Origin: Bin87 sp965220095
GTDB lineage: Bacteria; Chloroflexota; Dehalococcoidia; Lucifugimonadales; UBA3495
Direction: 5' to 3'
Assembly (NCBI GenBank): GCA_965220095.1
Contig: CBDCPD010000004.1
Span: 1 to 64,000 of the forward strand
DNA: 64,000 nucleotides
The position numbers and the translations under genes are program-made. This document shows, in pieces, positions 9,128-17,784 of this stretch. Below the pieces are notes generated by a model. It was not told the origin of the DNA. It saw only the letters and a program-made list of their open reading frames with translations, and made no database searches. Numbering within the stretch: the stretch's first letter is position 1; every line of letters starts with the position of its first letter.

Positions 9128-10627
9128 ATGACGGAAAGGGTGGGAAATCGCAGGGGAACGGGATCACGCAGGTCGCTGAACCCGCGGGAAATCCTGATGG
9201 CGGAGCGGGTGAGCCGATCTCCCCTGGCCAGCGCAGCCAACATGGCCGGGATGTACGGCGAGAATAACTCCACGTGCGACCGGGTGCTGAAAAGCCTGGC
9301 GGAGAAGAGGCTGCTGAAGGGTGCGGACACGGGGTATTCCCAACGGCGCCAACGACGCTACTGGGTTGTGGATCCCAAATCTCCCGACCCGGCCGGCATG
9401 CCCCAACCCGAACACCCCGAACTCATCTCCGCGTTGTTGACCCGCCTGATTCTGGCGGAATCCGTTTATTGCATCGTTGAAACCGCCCTTGCGGCGGAGC
9501 CAAAGAGGAGGTTGGTGGACTTCCAATGGCATTTTGACGACGCCATGGACGCCCAGGCGCGGTTCAATGACGGGTGGATTGCCTTCCAATGGTCCGGCGT
9601 ATGGCAGACCCGCCAGATGTTGGCCGAAAAGCTGGAGAATATGTTTGCCAGTCTGCGGGCCTCGCGGCCGGGCGGCGTCACTCCATTGCCGGGCCGGATC
9701 TGCCTCGTCGTGCCCGATGCCTGGCAGGCAGATTTGGTCCGCCGTGTCGTGTCGCAGTTGGGGCTGAGCGAACGTTGTCTCATCCACAACGCGTCGAACA
9801 ACCAGACCGACGGAAATCATGACCTTTCCAACAGCCGGGGGCAACCGCCGCGGCGGGATCGAGAGCACTCGAACCGTCGCCCCGACCGGCTTGACAGCCT
9901 CCTGCTAGGCATCGTGGACCAACCGGATGCCACGGCCCTGATGCGTACCGCCATGCTCGTTGAGCAGTGGCCGGGCGCATTGCGGGGTTGCATCAAAAAC
10001 CTCACCGGGTTGAACGGCGGGTCGACCACCTCGTCGCTGCGTCAACTAATCGATCTGGGAGTGGCGTGGCGCACCGCCCAAGATGGTTACGCTCCGAGCA
10101 AATCATGGCTGGCCATCGCCGCCCGCCGAGACCGGGTTTGGTCTGGACGCCCCGGAGAGCTGTTTGACCCGGAGAAGGTGGCCGAACTCTACGCCGGCCG
10201 GATCGCCACCCATGAAGAGGGCATTGCACGATTGGCCGGTTGGTTCGCCGCCGCGGGATGTCCGGTAGCCCCGGGTTGGCGCTTTCGCGAAATCATGGGA
10301 CGACAGGGCCAAATGGCTCCTGATGCCATGGTGCTGCTCAAGGAGAGCCCATTTGGAGCTACTTGGTGCTACGTCGAATACGAACTCACCGCCACCAAGC
10401 CCAGTAAGGTACAAGGGAAATTGCGGGCTTATCACTCACATCTGCGCAGCGATGACTACCCGGTGCTCGTGGTCTGTCGACGCAAGGCAGTCCCTCGTTT
10501 TCTCCGCCAGGGCGCCGGGCTCCGCATGCTGATCGCCGCAGTGGAGGACGTGCGGCAGCAGAACGTCACCGGCGAAACCGCCACGGTGTGGCTACAGGAT
10601 GGCAATCCGGTTCCGCGCCTGCGATAA
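9128..10627 (+). CDS. Replication-relaxation-like protein (winged helix plus PD-(D/E)xK-like C-terminus)
   Basis: The protein has 499 residues. An N-terminal winged helix (about 18-65: REILMAERVSRSPLASAANMA, then DRVLKSLAEKRLL) is followed by a middle region shared with the protein at 5053-7752 (FNDGWIAFQWSGVWQ, LVVPDAWQADLV, LAIAARRDRVW). The C-terminal domain has PDAMVLL...WCYVEYELTATKPSKVQGKLRAY...YPVLVVC. That pattern (PD, then ExE, then a Lys in a KLxxY helix) is seen in the replication-relaxation family of actinobacterial and Chloroflexi mobile elements and is compatible with a PD-(D/E)xK fold. It starts 29 bp after the HEAT gene and is probably co-transcribed with it. The family call is by recognition, not by search. 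Confidence 0.6.
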   Translation: MTERVGNRRGTGSRRSLNPREILMAERVSRSPLASAANMAGMYGENNSTCDRVLKSLAEKRLLKGADTGYSQRRQRRYWVVDPKSPDPAGMPQPEHPELISALLTRLILAESVYCIVETALAAEPKRRLVDFQWHFDDAMDAQARFNDGWIAFQWSGVWQTRQMLAEKLENMFASLRASRPGGVTPLPGRICLVVPDAWQADLVRRVVSQLGLSERCLIHNASNNQTDGNHDLSNSRGQPPRRDREHSNRRPDRLDSLLLGIVDQPDATALMRTAMLVEQWPGALRGCIKNLTGLNGGSTTSSLRQLIDLGVAWRTAQDGYAPSKSWLAIAARRDRVWSGRPGELFDPEKVAELYAGRIATHEEGIARLAGWFAAAGCPVAPGWRFREIMGRQGQMAPDAMVLLKESPFGATWCYVEYELTATKPSKVQGKLRAYHSHLRSDDYPVLVVCRRKAVPRFLRQGAGLRMLIAAVEDVRQQNVTGETATVWLQDGNPVPRLR

Positions 10628-11281
10628 CGGGCGAAACGGGAAGTCATCCCCCACCGAGAGTATGGTGCGCCGCCCGCCGGGTCCGACGACCGTGAACACG
10701 GTGCAATCATCGTCATATGCCACCGAAAATGCGGACTCAACCAATCTGATGGTTTCTTGGATATCGCGCCGGCGAGAGCGACGCTCCCCAACGAGCAGTT
10801 GGCTCCCGGAGGATGGGAACGCCGGCTATGAGACTGTCAATACCGTCGCGACCGACGGTTGGCTCATATTCCAAGGTTACGTCAGTTCGGGCAACAGCAT
10901 CCGGGTTCAGTATCTGCGATGTTCCCGACAGCACCGGCGAGCTCCACCGGCGCAACACGGCGAGCAGCATCGGAGATGCCCGCAGGCGTTTTTGCAAGAC
11001 AGGTAGTGAACTTGCCGAAGCGATTGGGTCGAACGGTTCCAGCGACGATAACTCGCATGAATCGTATGTTGCTGCGTTCAAACTCAGTCTGATGGTTCCT
11101 CCACCAACAACACGACGACATAGGCCTCATTCGGTGCGGCAATTCACGTCAAACCAGTCCGGTACAGGCAGGCCCAGGGGGCTAACTAAGGAATCAAGTA
11201 CGGTTGTGCCTGGATTGAGGTCAGCAAATTTCACCGCTGTGGGGGTCCCGGACGTCACGGTTTGCACGCTGGTGTCCCGGA
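10628..11281. other. Intergenic, one weak minus-strand frame
   Basis: No gene is supported. A minus-strand frame from about 10825 to 10592 gives a protein-like stretch (RRDIQETIRLVESAF, CTVFTVVGPGGRRTIL). It lacks an ATG, is closed upstream by a stop and overlaps the 3' end of the preceding gene. It could be the decayed end of a gene once convergent with 9128-10627. Confidence 0.3.
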
Positions 11282-11680
11282 TCAAGCATGATCCCCAGTC
11301 CCTGTTTCCTCATTGAGCAATGCTACCGAACTCTCAGCACTCGGATGGCCGGCCAGTCGTCGTCGGCAAGAGCCAAAACAATAGACGCTCTGCGGTCCTG
11401 TCGAGGCGCGGATGCGAGCAGGTCCGGCCGTGATGGCACTCTTCCCGGCTTGGCTGCAGCGACACCATCTCGGCGACCTCGGGTTTTTGGTTAGTCTGGG
11501 GGATATTCCGGCCGTGACCAGGTCTCTCAGGAGTGGGTGTTGTCGAAGCAGTTGGCCCCGGGTTGGGGCCAACGGGATGAAGTTACCCTCGGGCGGTGCA
11601 CACTCCTCACAGAAGATGATAGGGTCGAGGTCATCCTCGTAAAGTACCTGCTCCGCCTCGTAGAGTTCGTAGTCGAACAC
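11282..11680 (-). CDS. Hypothetical zinc-ribbon protein, start uncertain
   Basis: The frame from the GTG at 11680 encodes an acidic N-terminus (FDYELYEAEQVLYEDD) with IIFCEECAPPEGN. In the same frame, upstream of that GTG, lies SQQTCLKCQQPAPWKL, which supplies the first CxxC of a four-cysteine zinc ribbon (about 40 residues before CEEC). The open stretch reaches back to about 11805 without an ATG/GTG/TTG, right after the stop of the membrane protein at 11804-12394. The true start is therefore unclear, or translation is coupled by an unusual start, or there is a frameshift. Residues after about 60 look less protein-like. It is the last gene of the minus-strand NERD/UvrD cluster. Confidence 0.4.
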   Translation of the reverse strand: MFDYELYEAEQVLYEDDLDPIIFCEECAPPEGNFIPLAPTRGQLLRQHPLLRDLVTAGISPRLTKNPRSPRWCRCSQAGKSAITAGPARIRASTGPQSVYCFGSCRRRLAGHPSAESSVALLNEETGTGDHA

Positions 11681-11803
11681 CTCATCCTCGTCGTACTCGG
11701 CGACAAGTTTCCAGGGGGCGGGCTGCTGGCATTTCAGGCAGGTCTGCTGGGAATGGTTCTGGCCGAGAACGAACTTTTCCGTCCTCCGGAAACACCAGGC
11801 GCG

Positions 11804-12394
11804 TCAGCCGTCCCTCGCGGAGCGCCGGTCGGTCGGCCTCTCATCGCCCAGATCGGCCAGGAATATCAGGCCGGGCACGATGGACAGCACCCATACGACG
11901 ATGGCCAGGACGCGCAGGGCTCCGGACAGGCGCTGCCCCCCGGCACAGACGCTGGCGTTGACCAGGTCCCGCTCCTGGAACACCCGCACGGATGCGGGTT
12001 CGCCACCGTAACGATGAACCCAGGCCACGGGATCCTGCTCCATCTCGTACAGCAGGTGCAGGTCGGCCTCCGGCGCCACCAGGCTCCGGCACTTGCCCCC
12101 GTCGTGGGGATACCAACCCTGTCGCAGAGCGATATGGCGCAAGTGGCGCCGGAAGTTGCGCAAGTCCCGGCCATGGACCACAGGGTCGAACCTGAGGGCG
12201 ACAGCGTCGTCGTGGCGGCTGGCCACCGCGACCAGCGCGGCGATGCCCTCCGTCCTCAGGGGCACGTCCTCGTCGGGCTCGGTGAGCTGGGGCTCGGGAT
12301 GGATCGCCAGGTGCCAGGCGAAGAGCGCCAGGCCAGCCAGCAGCATGGCGAGCGTGACGGCGGCGGGGACGGTCAATAGTTTGTCTTTCCACAT
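11804..12394 (-). CDS. Hypothetical two-transmembrane protein
   Basis: The protein has 196 residues. A hydrophobic segment at residues 7-29 (LLTVPAAVTLAMLLAGLALF) and another at about 163-185 (LAIVVWVLSIVPGLIFLA) flank a soluble middle of about 130 residues with many charged and histidine residues (HGRDLRNFRRHLRHIALRQ). The predicted topology is both ends cytoplasmic and the middle outside, or the reverse. An AAGGAGAAG ribosome binding site precedes the ATG at 12394. I know no family match. It lies downstream of the NERD-like gene at 13025-13735 but separated from it by about 630 bp. Confidence 0.55.
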   Translation of the reverse strand: MWKDKLLTVPAAVTLAMLLAGLALFAWHLAIHPEPQLTEPDEDVPLRTEGIAALVAVASRHDDAVALRFDPVVHGRDLRNFRRHLRHIALRQGWYPHDGGKCRSLVAPEADLHLLYEMEQDPVAWVHRYGGEPASVRVFQERDLVNASVCAGGQRLSGALRVLAIVVWVLSIVPGLIFLADLGDERPTDRRSARDG

Positions 12395-13024
12395 ATTCTG
12401 TTCTTCTCCTTATCAACATCGACGGCAGGTGCCAGTCCCATGGTTGAGTCAGCGCCGGTGCAGGACACCGGCAGATGAATCCCGCCGTGCCCGCAGGTGG
12501 GATCACTAACGACCAAGGCTCTCCGGCTAAACATATCGGCTGAGCTTTAGATCCACGTCAAGACATTTCAGGTGTGGGATCACCCGCTCCCGCAACGGTG
12601 GACTCTCCGGCGGGGACCCGACGGCTTCCCGCTGACCGATACGGCACATTCCCGCAATTGCTGTGGTGGTGGGCATTATTCTCTCCCAGCGGTTCGTCCG
12701 TCGGAATAGCATGCAGGAGTCGGTGCAGGAGAAGCGGCGTCCGATCCGCGAAGTGACTCAGGCAAAAGATTCTGCAGCCGACGCTGCGGATGGGGACGCT
12801 GCGGTAACAGGGCCTCGGCTCTGAGTAAAACGGGACGTGGACCATCGGCTGGTTCGCTCGCCGCCTTGCGCCGATGGACCAGTGATCATGGGGTGAAGCC
12901 GACGCCTCGAAAATGCGGCGCGGCCGCAGGAGATCGGCGTAGCTGACATCCTGCGGCCATACCGCCAATAAGCGGAACGCCCGGGCAGAGCGGCGAGCAA
13001 TGCCCGGGCGTGTCCTCCCGCTGC
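12395..13024. other. Intergenic, nothing recognised
   Basis: The gap contains only shadow-type frames on both strands. The region immediately before 12394 (minus direction) holds the ribosome binding site of the membrane protein; no clear promoter was identified. Confidence 0.4.
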
Positions 13025-13735
13025 CTACCAGACCTGGACGGTCGGCAACTCATCACCGTCGTCATCGCCGTCGTTGGGAGCGGCCACGATGGTGATGTGC
13101 AGGTGGAGGTGGAGGTGGACGGTGCCAGCGTGGATCACCACGCGGCCATCGCCAACGTCCAGGGTCGCCGTCTCCGGTTCCGCCGCGGCCGTGGCCGGCG
13201 GGCGGCTCAGCGCCTCCGCTTCGTCGGGGATGTAGCGCGCCTGCAGCGGGTGCTGCAGGTCCTGCTCTCCAGGCAGGGCCGCCAGACGCTCCACGTGGTC
13301 GTCCAACCCGAACAGCACCCGGGTGCCGCGGCTGGCCGCCGCGGCCAGGATGCTCTCGTCGGGCTCCATGCCAGTGAACACCGCCACCGCCACGACGTAT
13401 GCGTTGATGCCCAGCTGCTTCTTGAGCCGGGACCGGACCGCCATCGCCGCCTGCCAGCAGCGCTCCAGTACGTCGCCGATGGGCGTCACCGCGCCATCGT
13501 CGTCGCGGCGGTACCACTGGCCGTCCTCGACCCAGTGCTCGCCGTCCAGGTAGGTCGCCGCGATGCGGGTGAGGTCCTTCGGCAGGACCACGCAGTGGGG
13601 GGCCGGCGACCCCGGCCCCACCCACGGGTGGAACACCACCTGGCCCTTCCGGTCGCTGGCCTCGAACTGGGCCAGGGCTTCCAGCTCGGCCAGGGTCATG
13701 GCGCGTTTGTTGTTGTTGGTTTTCACGACTTTCAT
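13025..13735 (-). CDS. NERD-like family protein with degenerate active site
   Basis: The protein has 236 residues and starts MKVVKTNNNKRAMTL. The ATG at 13735 has AAAGGAAAA upstream; the longer frame has no such signal. The core (about 10-150) carries the family segments VEDGQWYRRDDD, AVAVFTGMEPDESI and RVLFGLDDHVERL, also found in the NERD protein at 15996-16745 and in the frameshifted copy at 883-1571. The positions that would hold the NERD nuclease Asp and (E/Q)xK are replaced, so catalysis is unlikely. A proline/alanine linker leads to a C-terminal beta segment with alternating His/Leu (VHLHLHLHITIV). It lies 350 bp downstream of the UvrD-like gene on the same strand, separated by a stem-loop with a T-run. 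Confidence 0.6.
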   Translation of the reverse strand: MKVVKTNNNKRAMTLAELEALAQFEASDRKGQVVFHPWVGPGSPAPHCVVLPKDLTRIAATYLDGEHWVEDGQWYRRDDDGAVTPIGDVLERCWQAAMAVRSRLKKQLGINAYVVAVAVFTGMEPDESILAAAASRGTRVLFGLDDHVERLAALPGEQDLQHPLQARYIPDEAEALSRPPATAAAEPETATLDVGDGRVVIHAGTVHLHLHLHITIVAAPNDGDDDGDELPTVQVW

Positions 13736-13792
13736 GGTGTGTTTTCCTTTGAGGAGTGTGATTTTGAAGTTGCGCCCAGTCCACCGACACAC

Positions 13793-13829
13793 GAAAACGG
13801 GCCGACCCGGGCATTTCCAGGTCGGCCCG
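13793..13829 (-). terminator. Intrinsic terminator / leader hairpin
   Basis: On the minus strand CGGGCCGACC pairs perfectly with GGTCGGCCCG (10 bp, 11-nt loop) and TTTTCGTG follows. It is placed between the UvrD-like gene and the NERD-like gene, 58-95 bp before the latter's ATG. The hairpin shares GACC, CCCG and TTTTCG with the one at 1626-1663. Confidence 0.7.
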
Positions 13830-14086
13830 CGGCATCTGTACACCAGGCGCTGTTGGGGTTCTGTGGGGTTCCGGCCGGGCGCGTCAGACCTCCCGCGGTC
13901 ATGCGGCTGGCGTGCGCGCCGGACGGCCGGCAATCACCGGCGGCCCTCTGGGCCGGGTATTGCCACCGGCTGGGTGTTGCTTCATGGTGTGGTCACCTCC
14001 TTGGGATGGGATTTCGGCGGGATGGGATTTCGGCAACCCCTCTTGGGGTCGCCGTCCGGACGTGTCAACAACGCGTCGGCGCGCCG

Positions 14087-15820
14087 TTAGCGCCCGATGT
14101 GCAGGTCCAGACGCCGCAACCGGTAGATCATTCGCTGTGGTGTCGGCGCGACTGCTCCCTCCGATCCGACGTCGTCTCCCACGGTACGAAACCGCTGCCG
14201 CGCCAGCTCCGCCAGCGGGGTCGGGCCCACTTCAGTCCAGCGGGGGGCGTCCTCCCAGATGGGATCGAAGCGGGCGTGTACCGGGCCGCTGGCCGTGAGC
14301 ACCAACAGGTCCTGGGGCCGGCTGAAGGCCACGTAGAACTGGCGCATGTGGTCGAAGGCCGCAATGCGCCGGGCGGGCTCCCAGTCCGACCGCCGGCAGT
14401 GGCGGGCCAAACTGCGGCCCACCGGGTCCACGTTGGAGGCGTGGAAGTCCAGGGAACCCACGATCACCACCGGCCACTGCCGGCCCTTGGCCTGGTGGAC
14501 CGTCGTGATCGTTAACTCCCCGGCGGCACGCCGCTGGCCCCGGTCCACGCGACCTTTGCCGGCCGGGACGCAGCGGACGGGAACGCCCGCGCACTCCAGG
14601 CTGTCCTGATAGGGTCCGGCCACCTCGTCCCCCACGCTGTACAGCAGCAGCGCCGCCTGGTCGTAACCCGCGATCACCCGGCGGCCCTTCAGGAACCGCA
14701 GCAACTGCGCCAGCTGCCTCCCCTCGTCCTCAGGGTCCTGGCCCTGGACGGCAATCACCGCCGGGTAATCGTCGTACTTCTTAGGATCGTGGGGGATGAT
14801 GGTCTTGGCGTGGCGGAAGGGCGTGCCACCCGGGTCCGGGTTGCTCCAGTCCGCCGACGCCATCCACCCATCGTAGGCTCGCACAATGCTCGGGTGAGAG
14901 CGGTAGTTCACGTTGAGCTCCACGGCATGACAACCCGGGAGCCGCTCGGGAAACCGCAGGATGTTGCGCACCGTGGCGCCGCGGAAACGGTACAGACTCT
15001 GGTCCTCATCGCCCACCACGCACAGGTTCCCGTGGCGCTCCGCCAGCCGCAGCAGGATGCCCTCCTGCACGTAGGACGTGTCCTGGTACTCATCGCACAT
15101 CAGGTAACGTACGCCGCCGGAGATCCGGTCGGCGACGTCGTCGTCATCCAGCAGCAGGTCGGCCCAGGCCTGCAGGTGGGCGAAGTCGACGACATTCTCA
15201 TCCAGCAACAGGTTCTCGTAGCGCCGGTAGCAACGCCCCAGGGCCGCCAGAAACCGGCTGCGCGAGCGGGTCAGGTCCCGGGGCCGGATCAGCTCGTCGC
15301 AGATCCGGCCGAAATACTTGAGAGCGTTGCCCACCACCGAGTGGGGCCGCCGCCAGCCCCGGCCCGCCAGGTCGGGGAGATCGGGTCCGAAGACCTCGTC
15401 GAACCGTTGGTACAGAAACCGCCACTGCTCCTGTTTATCCAGCACGCGGAAACCGCGCCTCAGCCCCACCCGCTCCGGATACGCGGCCAGGAGCCGCCTG
15501 CACAGGCTGTGAATGGTGCAGACGCGCGTGCGCCGGAGGTCTCCGTCGTATCCCGCCGCCCGGCCCACTGCGTCCAACCGCTGACGCAACTCCCCGGCCG
15601 CGTCGGCGTTGTAGGTGCACAGCAGCAGCTCCCTGGGTTCGGCTTTGCCCAGCAGCAGAATGTTGGCAGCGCGCAGCGCCACCGACAGCGTCTTGCCAGC
15701 GCCGGGTCCCGCGATGCCCAGCACCGGTCCCTCCAGTCGCCGGATCAGCTCCCGCTGGCCGGCGTCCAGCCCCGGGTAGAGTCTCAGGATGGCGGGCGCG
15801 ATGCCCGTTTCATTGGTCAT
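14087..15820 (-). CDS. UvrD/Rep-type superfamily 1 DNA helicase
   Basis: The protein has 577 residues when started at the ATG at 15820 (GGAG about 12 nt upstream); an ATG at 15847 is an alternative. All SF1A motifs are visible: I AGPGAGKT (37-44), Ia CTYNADAAGELRQRL, II CDEYQDTSYVQE, III GDEDQSLYRFRGA, IV LNVNYRSHP, V TTVHQAKGRQWPVVIV and VI YVAFSRPQDLLVL. The protein translocates on single-stranded DNA using ATP. At 577 residues it is shorter than UvrD/PcrA (about 720) and has little after motif VI, so it lacks the usual C-terminal tail. Flanked on both sides by NERD-like genes on the same strand, it could form a helicase-nuclease system with them; that pairing is inference. Confidence 0.88.
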   Translation of the reverse strand: MTNETGIAPAILRLYPGLDAGQRELIRRLEGPVLGIAGPGAGKTLSVALRAANILLLGKAEPRELLLCTYNADAAGELRQRLDAVGRAAGYDGDLRRTRVCTIHSLCRRLLAAYPERVGLRRGFRVLDKQEQWRFLYQRFDEVFGPDLPDLAGRGWRRPHSVVGNALKYFGRICDELIRPRDLTRSRSRFLAALGRCYRRYENLLLDENVVDFAHLQAWADLLLDDDDVADRISGGVRYLMCDEYQDTSYVQEGILLRLAERHGNLCVVGDEDQSLYRFRGATVRNILRFPERLPGCHAVELNVNYRSHPSIVRAYDGWMASADWSNPDPGGTPFRHAKTIIPHDPKKYDDYPAVIAVQGQDPEDEGRQLAQLLRFLKGRRVIAGYDQAALLLYSVGDEVAGPYQDSLECAGVPVRCVPAGKGRVDRGQRRAAGELTITTVHQAKGRQWPVVIVGSLDFHASNVDPVGRSLARHCRRSDWEPARRIAAFDHMRQFYVAFSRPQDLLVLTASGPVHARFDPIWEDAPRWTEVGPTPLAELARQRFRTVGDDVGSEGAVAPTPQRMIYRLRRLDLHIGR

Positions 15821-15907
15821 GTCGATTTTGCTCCAGACTTGATTCATGGGAATAGATGAGACGGGCCGAGCCGCCACCGTGACCGGCGGAGCCGCCCGTA
15901 ATTTCAA

Positions 15908-15947
15908 ATGAAAAGGCGCCGGTGGCCCTGAGACCAACCGGCGCCTT
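15908..15947 (-). terminator. Intrinsic terminator between NERD and UvrD genes
   Basis: On the minus strand AAGGCGCCGGT pairs with ACCGGCGCCTT (11 bp) and is followed by TTCATTTG. It lies after the NERD gene stop (15996) and 90-130 bp before the helicase start, so it could end the NERD transcript or attenuate the helicase. Confidence 0.7.
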
Positions 15948-15995
15948 CAGTGCGTGAATACCGCCACCCGGGATGAAACTCGAAGCGCGTGCCAC

Positions 15996-16745
15996 CTACC
16001 TTTTGGGCTCCCTCCCAATGCGGATACCCTCCCCCAACCGGCAGCGCACGGCCCTGGACCGGATCGTGAGGACGGTTGTTCCGCCCACCGCCAGCCGCAA
16101 TACCCCGGGTAGCCCCCGCCCAGAGATCGATACCTCCCCCTTATCTCCGTCGCCAGCCACCGCGTCGCCAGCCTGGCTCAGCCGGATCAACCCGTCGGTA
16201 ACCGCAAACACCTCACCGGCGATGCGCTCCGCCGGCAGCGTGTCGAACACCCGGCGGCTGCCGACGATCCTCTCCAGGTCGGTCATCAGGTGGCCGGTTC
16301 CCCAGATGACGTACACGCCTTTGCGCCTGGCCAGCCTTTCAATGGCCTCATCAGGCTCCATGTCCGGAAATATCAACACGGGCACCACGAAAGGGTTGTA
16401 GCGGGTTTCAGCCAGCTCCTTGATGTCGTCGTGCCAGTCCAGCGCAGCCAACTTCGTCTCATCCAACGGGCATGACTCGATCAGCTTCACGCCGTCCCGG
16501 GTCTTCAGATACCACTCGCCGTCGATGAGCAGGTATCTCCCCCCCTTCACCTGCAGCGCGAAGCGACCCAGCCCTTCTACCCACACCGCGAAGTCCAGCT
16601 CGATGCGCTCGTAGCCTTTGCGCCACTCGTAATAGCAAAAGCCCCGGCGGTTGCTGTTCGCCAGGGCTTCGTAGACTCGCCTTTCCGCCCGCCGCTTCGG
16701 CATTTTGCGGCGGCTCGACGGAAACTCTTTCGGAAACATTCTCAT
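15996..16745 (-). CDS. NERD-domain (nuclease-related) protein
   Basis: The protein has 249 residues. The N-terminus is basic (MRMFPKEFPSSRRKMPKRRAE), then comes a NERD core: ERRVYEAL (about 20-28), ELDFAVW (48-54) and FALQVKGGRYLL (60-71). NERD domains belong to the PD-(D/E)xK nucleases; the Asp in ELDF and the Lys in QVKGG are present but the usual Glu is Gln (QxK variant). Downstream blocks VVPVLIFPDMEPDEAI and VYVIWGTGHLMTDL are shared with the other paralogs in this window. The last 70 residues form a beta-rich domain ending RIGREPKR. AAAGGAG precedes the ATG. It is the best-conserved member of the family here and lies directly upstream of the UvrD-like helicase. Confidence 0.75.
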   Translation of the reverse strand: MRMFPKEFPSSRRKMPKRRAERRVYEALANSNRRGFCYYEWRKGYERIELDFAVWVEGLGRFALQVKGGRYLLIDGEWYLKTRDGVKLIESCPLDETKLAALDWHDDIKELAETRYNPFVVPVLIFPDMEPDEAIERLARRKGVYVIWGTGHLMTDLERIVGSRRVFDTLPAERIAGEVFAVTDGLIRLSQAGDAVAGDGDKGEVSISGRGLPGVLRLAVGGTTVLTIRSRAVRCRLGEGIRIGREPKR

Positions 16746-16891
16746 GATTGGCGGCGCTCCTTTGATGCACTGCTTTTGTTTGTCGTTACGGGATAAGAAA
16801 TTCGGTCGCTGTCAGCTTTGCGATGCGGGACAACACCCTTTGATGTGGCCACCGACCTTCATCCGGACCACCCCCTGCGGCGACGCAACCC

Positions 16892-17503
16892 CTACGACGA
16901 AGGTGCGGCTCGGAAGCCGATCCCGGGCGGTCGCGATGTGCCGGCGCCAACGGGAGCCGCGCCCTCGATAAGGGCGGATATCTCCGCCAGCACCTGCCGC
17001 CTTTCCAGCGGCTGGCGCAGCCCGACTCCGGCCGCGGCATCGGCCAATTGCCCGGTGCAGCCCTCCAGGTCCCACAGCAGCGGAACACGGCTGCGCCGGG
17101 CCAGGCCCTCGATGCGCCGGTCGGGGTCCATGTCGAAGAGGGCCAGGGCCGGCGCCACCGGCAGCGGACGCTTCAGCCTCCCCTCCAGCATCTCCCTGGT
17201 CAACAACGCCTCCACCCGGGCCTGTTCCAGAGGCGACGGCGTGATCCTGGGGCCCGACCCGTCATCGGTGTACCACTCTCCGCCCTTCAGGGAGAACCGG
17301 CCGTATCTCACCGTCAGGCAGAAACGACCGGCGTTCAGCAGCCAGGTGACGAACACCGGCTCCGGCGGGTCGGTACCGGGCTGCCAGTGACGCAGGACGT
17401 AGGCGGACACGCCGTCCACGCCGCCGCGGGCCAGTAGGACGCCGGTGGCCCGGTCGTCGGAGGCATTCCCGTTGTGGGAGGAGGAAATATGTTCGGGTTG
17501 CAT
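16892..17503 (-). CDS. NERD-like protein, catalytic residues lost
   Basis: The protein has 203 residues from the ATG at 17503, which has AAGGAG 8 nt upstream; the longer open frame upstream runs through an out-of-frame pseudogene. The alignment to the NERD gene at 15996 is visible: VFVTWLLNAGRFCLTVRYGRFSL corresponds to LDFAVWVEGLGRFALQVKGGRYLL, and LALFDMDPDRRIEGLARRSRVPLLW matches the later block. The Asp of the ELD motif is Phe and QVKGG is TVRYG, so the nuclease site is gone. Such inactive paralogs often act as partner subunits (inference). It is the first gene of the minus-strand cluster apart from a short pseudogene remnant. Confidence 0.6.
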   Translation of the reverse strand: MQPEHISSSHNGNASDDRATGVLLARGGVDGVSAYVLRHWQPGTDPPEPVFVTWLLNAGRFCLTVRYGRFSLKGGEWYTDDGSGPRITPSPLEQARVEALLTREMLEGRLKRPLPVAPALALFDMDPDRRIEGLARRSRVPLLWDLEGCTGQLADAAAGVGLRQPLERRQVLAEISALIEGAAPVGAGTSRPPGIGFRAAPSS

Positions 17504-17629
17504 TGGGTCTGCTCCTTGGCGCCGCCCTCGGGCGGCGCGGGGTCTTTGCGTTGGATATCGACAGGACCGGTGTTTGCTCCGCCTGCGCCGGGGCGGTCGG
17601 CCCTTTTCCGCCCTAACACGTTCTGACGT

Positions 17630-17784
17630 AGGTTTCTGATGCAGCGGCCCAGGGTCCCAGTCCATACGGCCAAGTCCAGCTCGATGCGCTCGAAGCCCCG
17701 GTGTCACTCGCAGGTTTTGAGTTCCGCCCGCCGCTTCGGTATTTTGCGGCGGCCCGACGGAAACTCTCTCGGGTACATTCCCAT
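17630..17784 (-). pseudogene. Truncated NERD gene remnant
   Basis: It begins MGMYPREFPSGRRKIPKRRAE, a close match to the N-terminus of the NERD protein at 15996-16745, then hits a stop. After an internal deletion the homologous piece ERIELDLAVWTGTLGRC continues in another frame. Nothing of the later core remains. It shows that the NERD family has duplicated and decayed locally. Confidence 0.65.

Noticed and set aside
13010..14515. Long plus-strand open frame of 501 codons
   Set aside because: It runs antisense to the NERD-like gene and the helicase 3' end, whose minus frames carry clear motifs; its composition is shadow-like.
14789..15859. Plus-strand open frame of 356 codons
   Set aside because: Antisense to the UvrD-like helicase with all SF1 motifs on the other strand.
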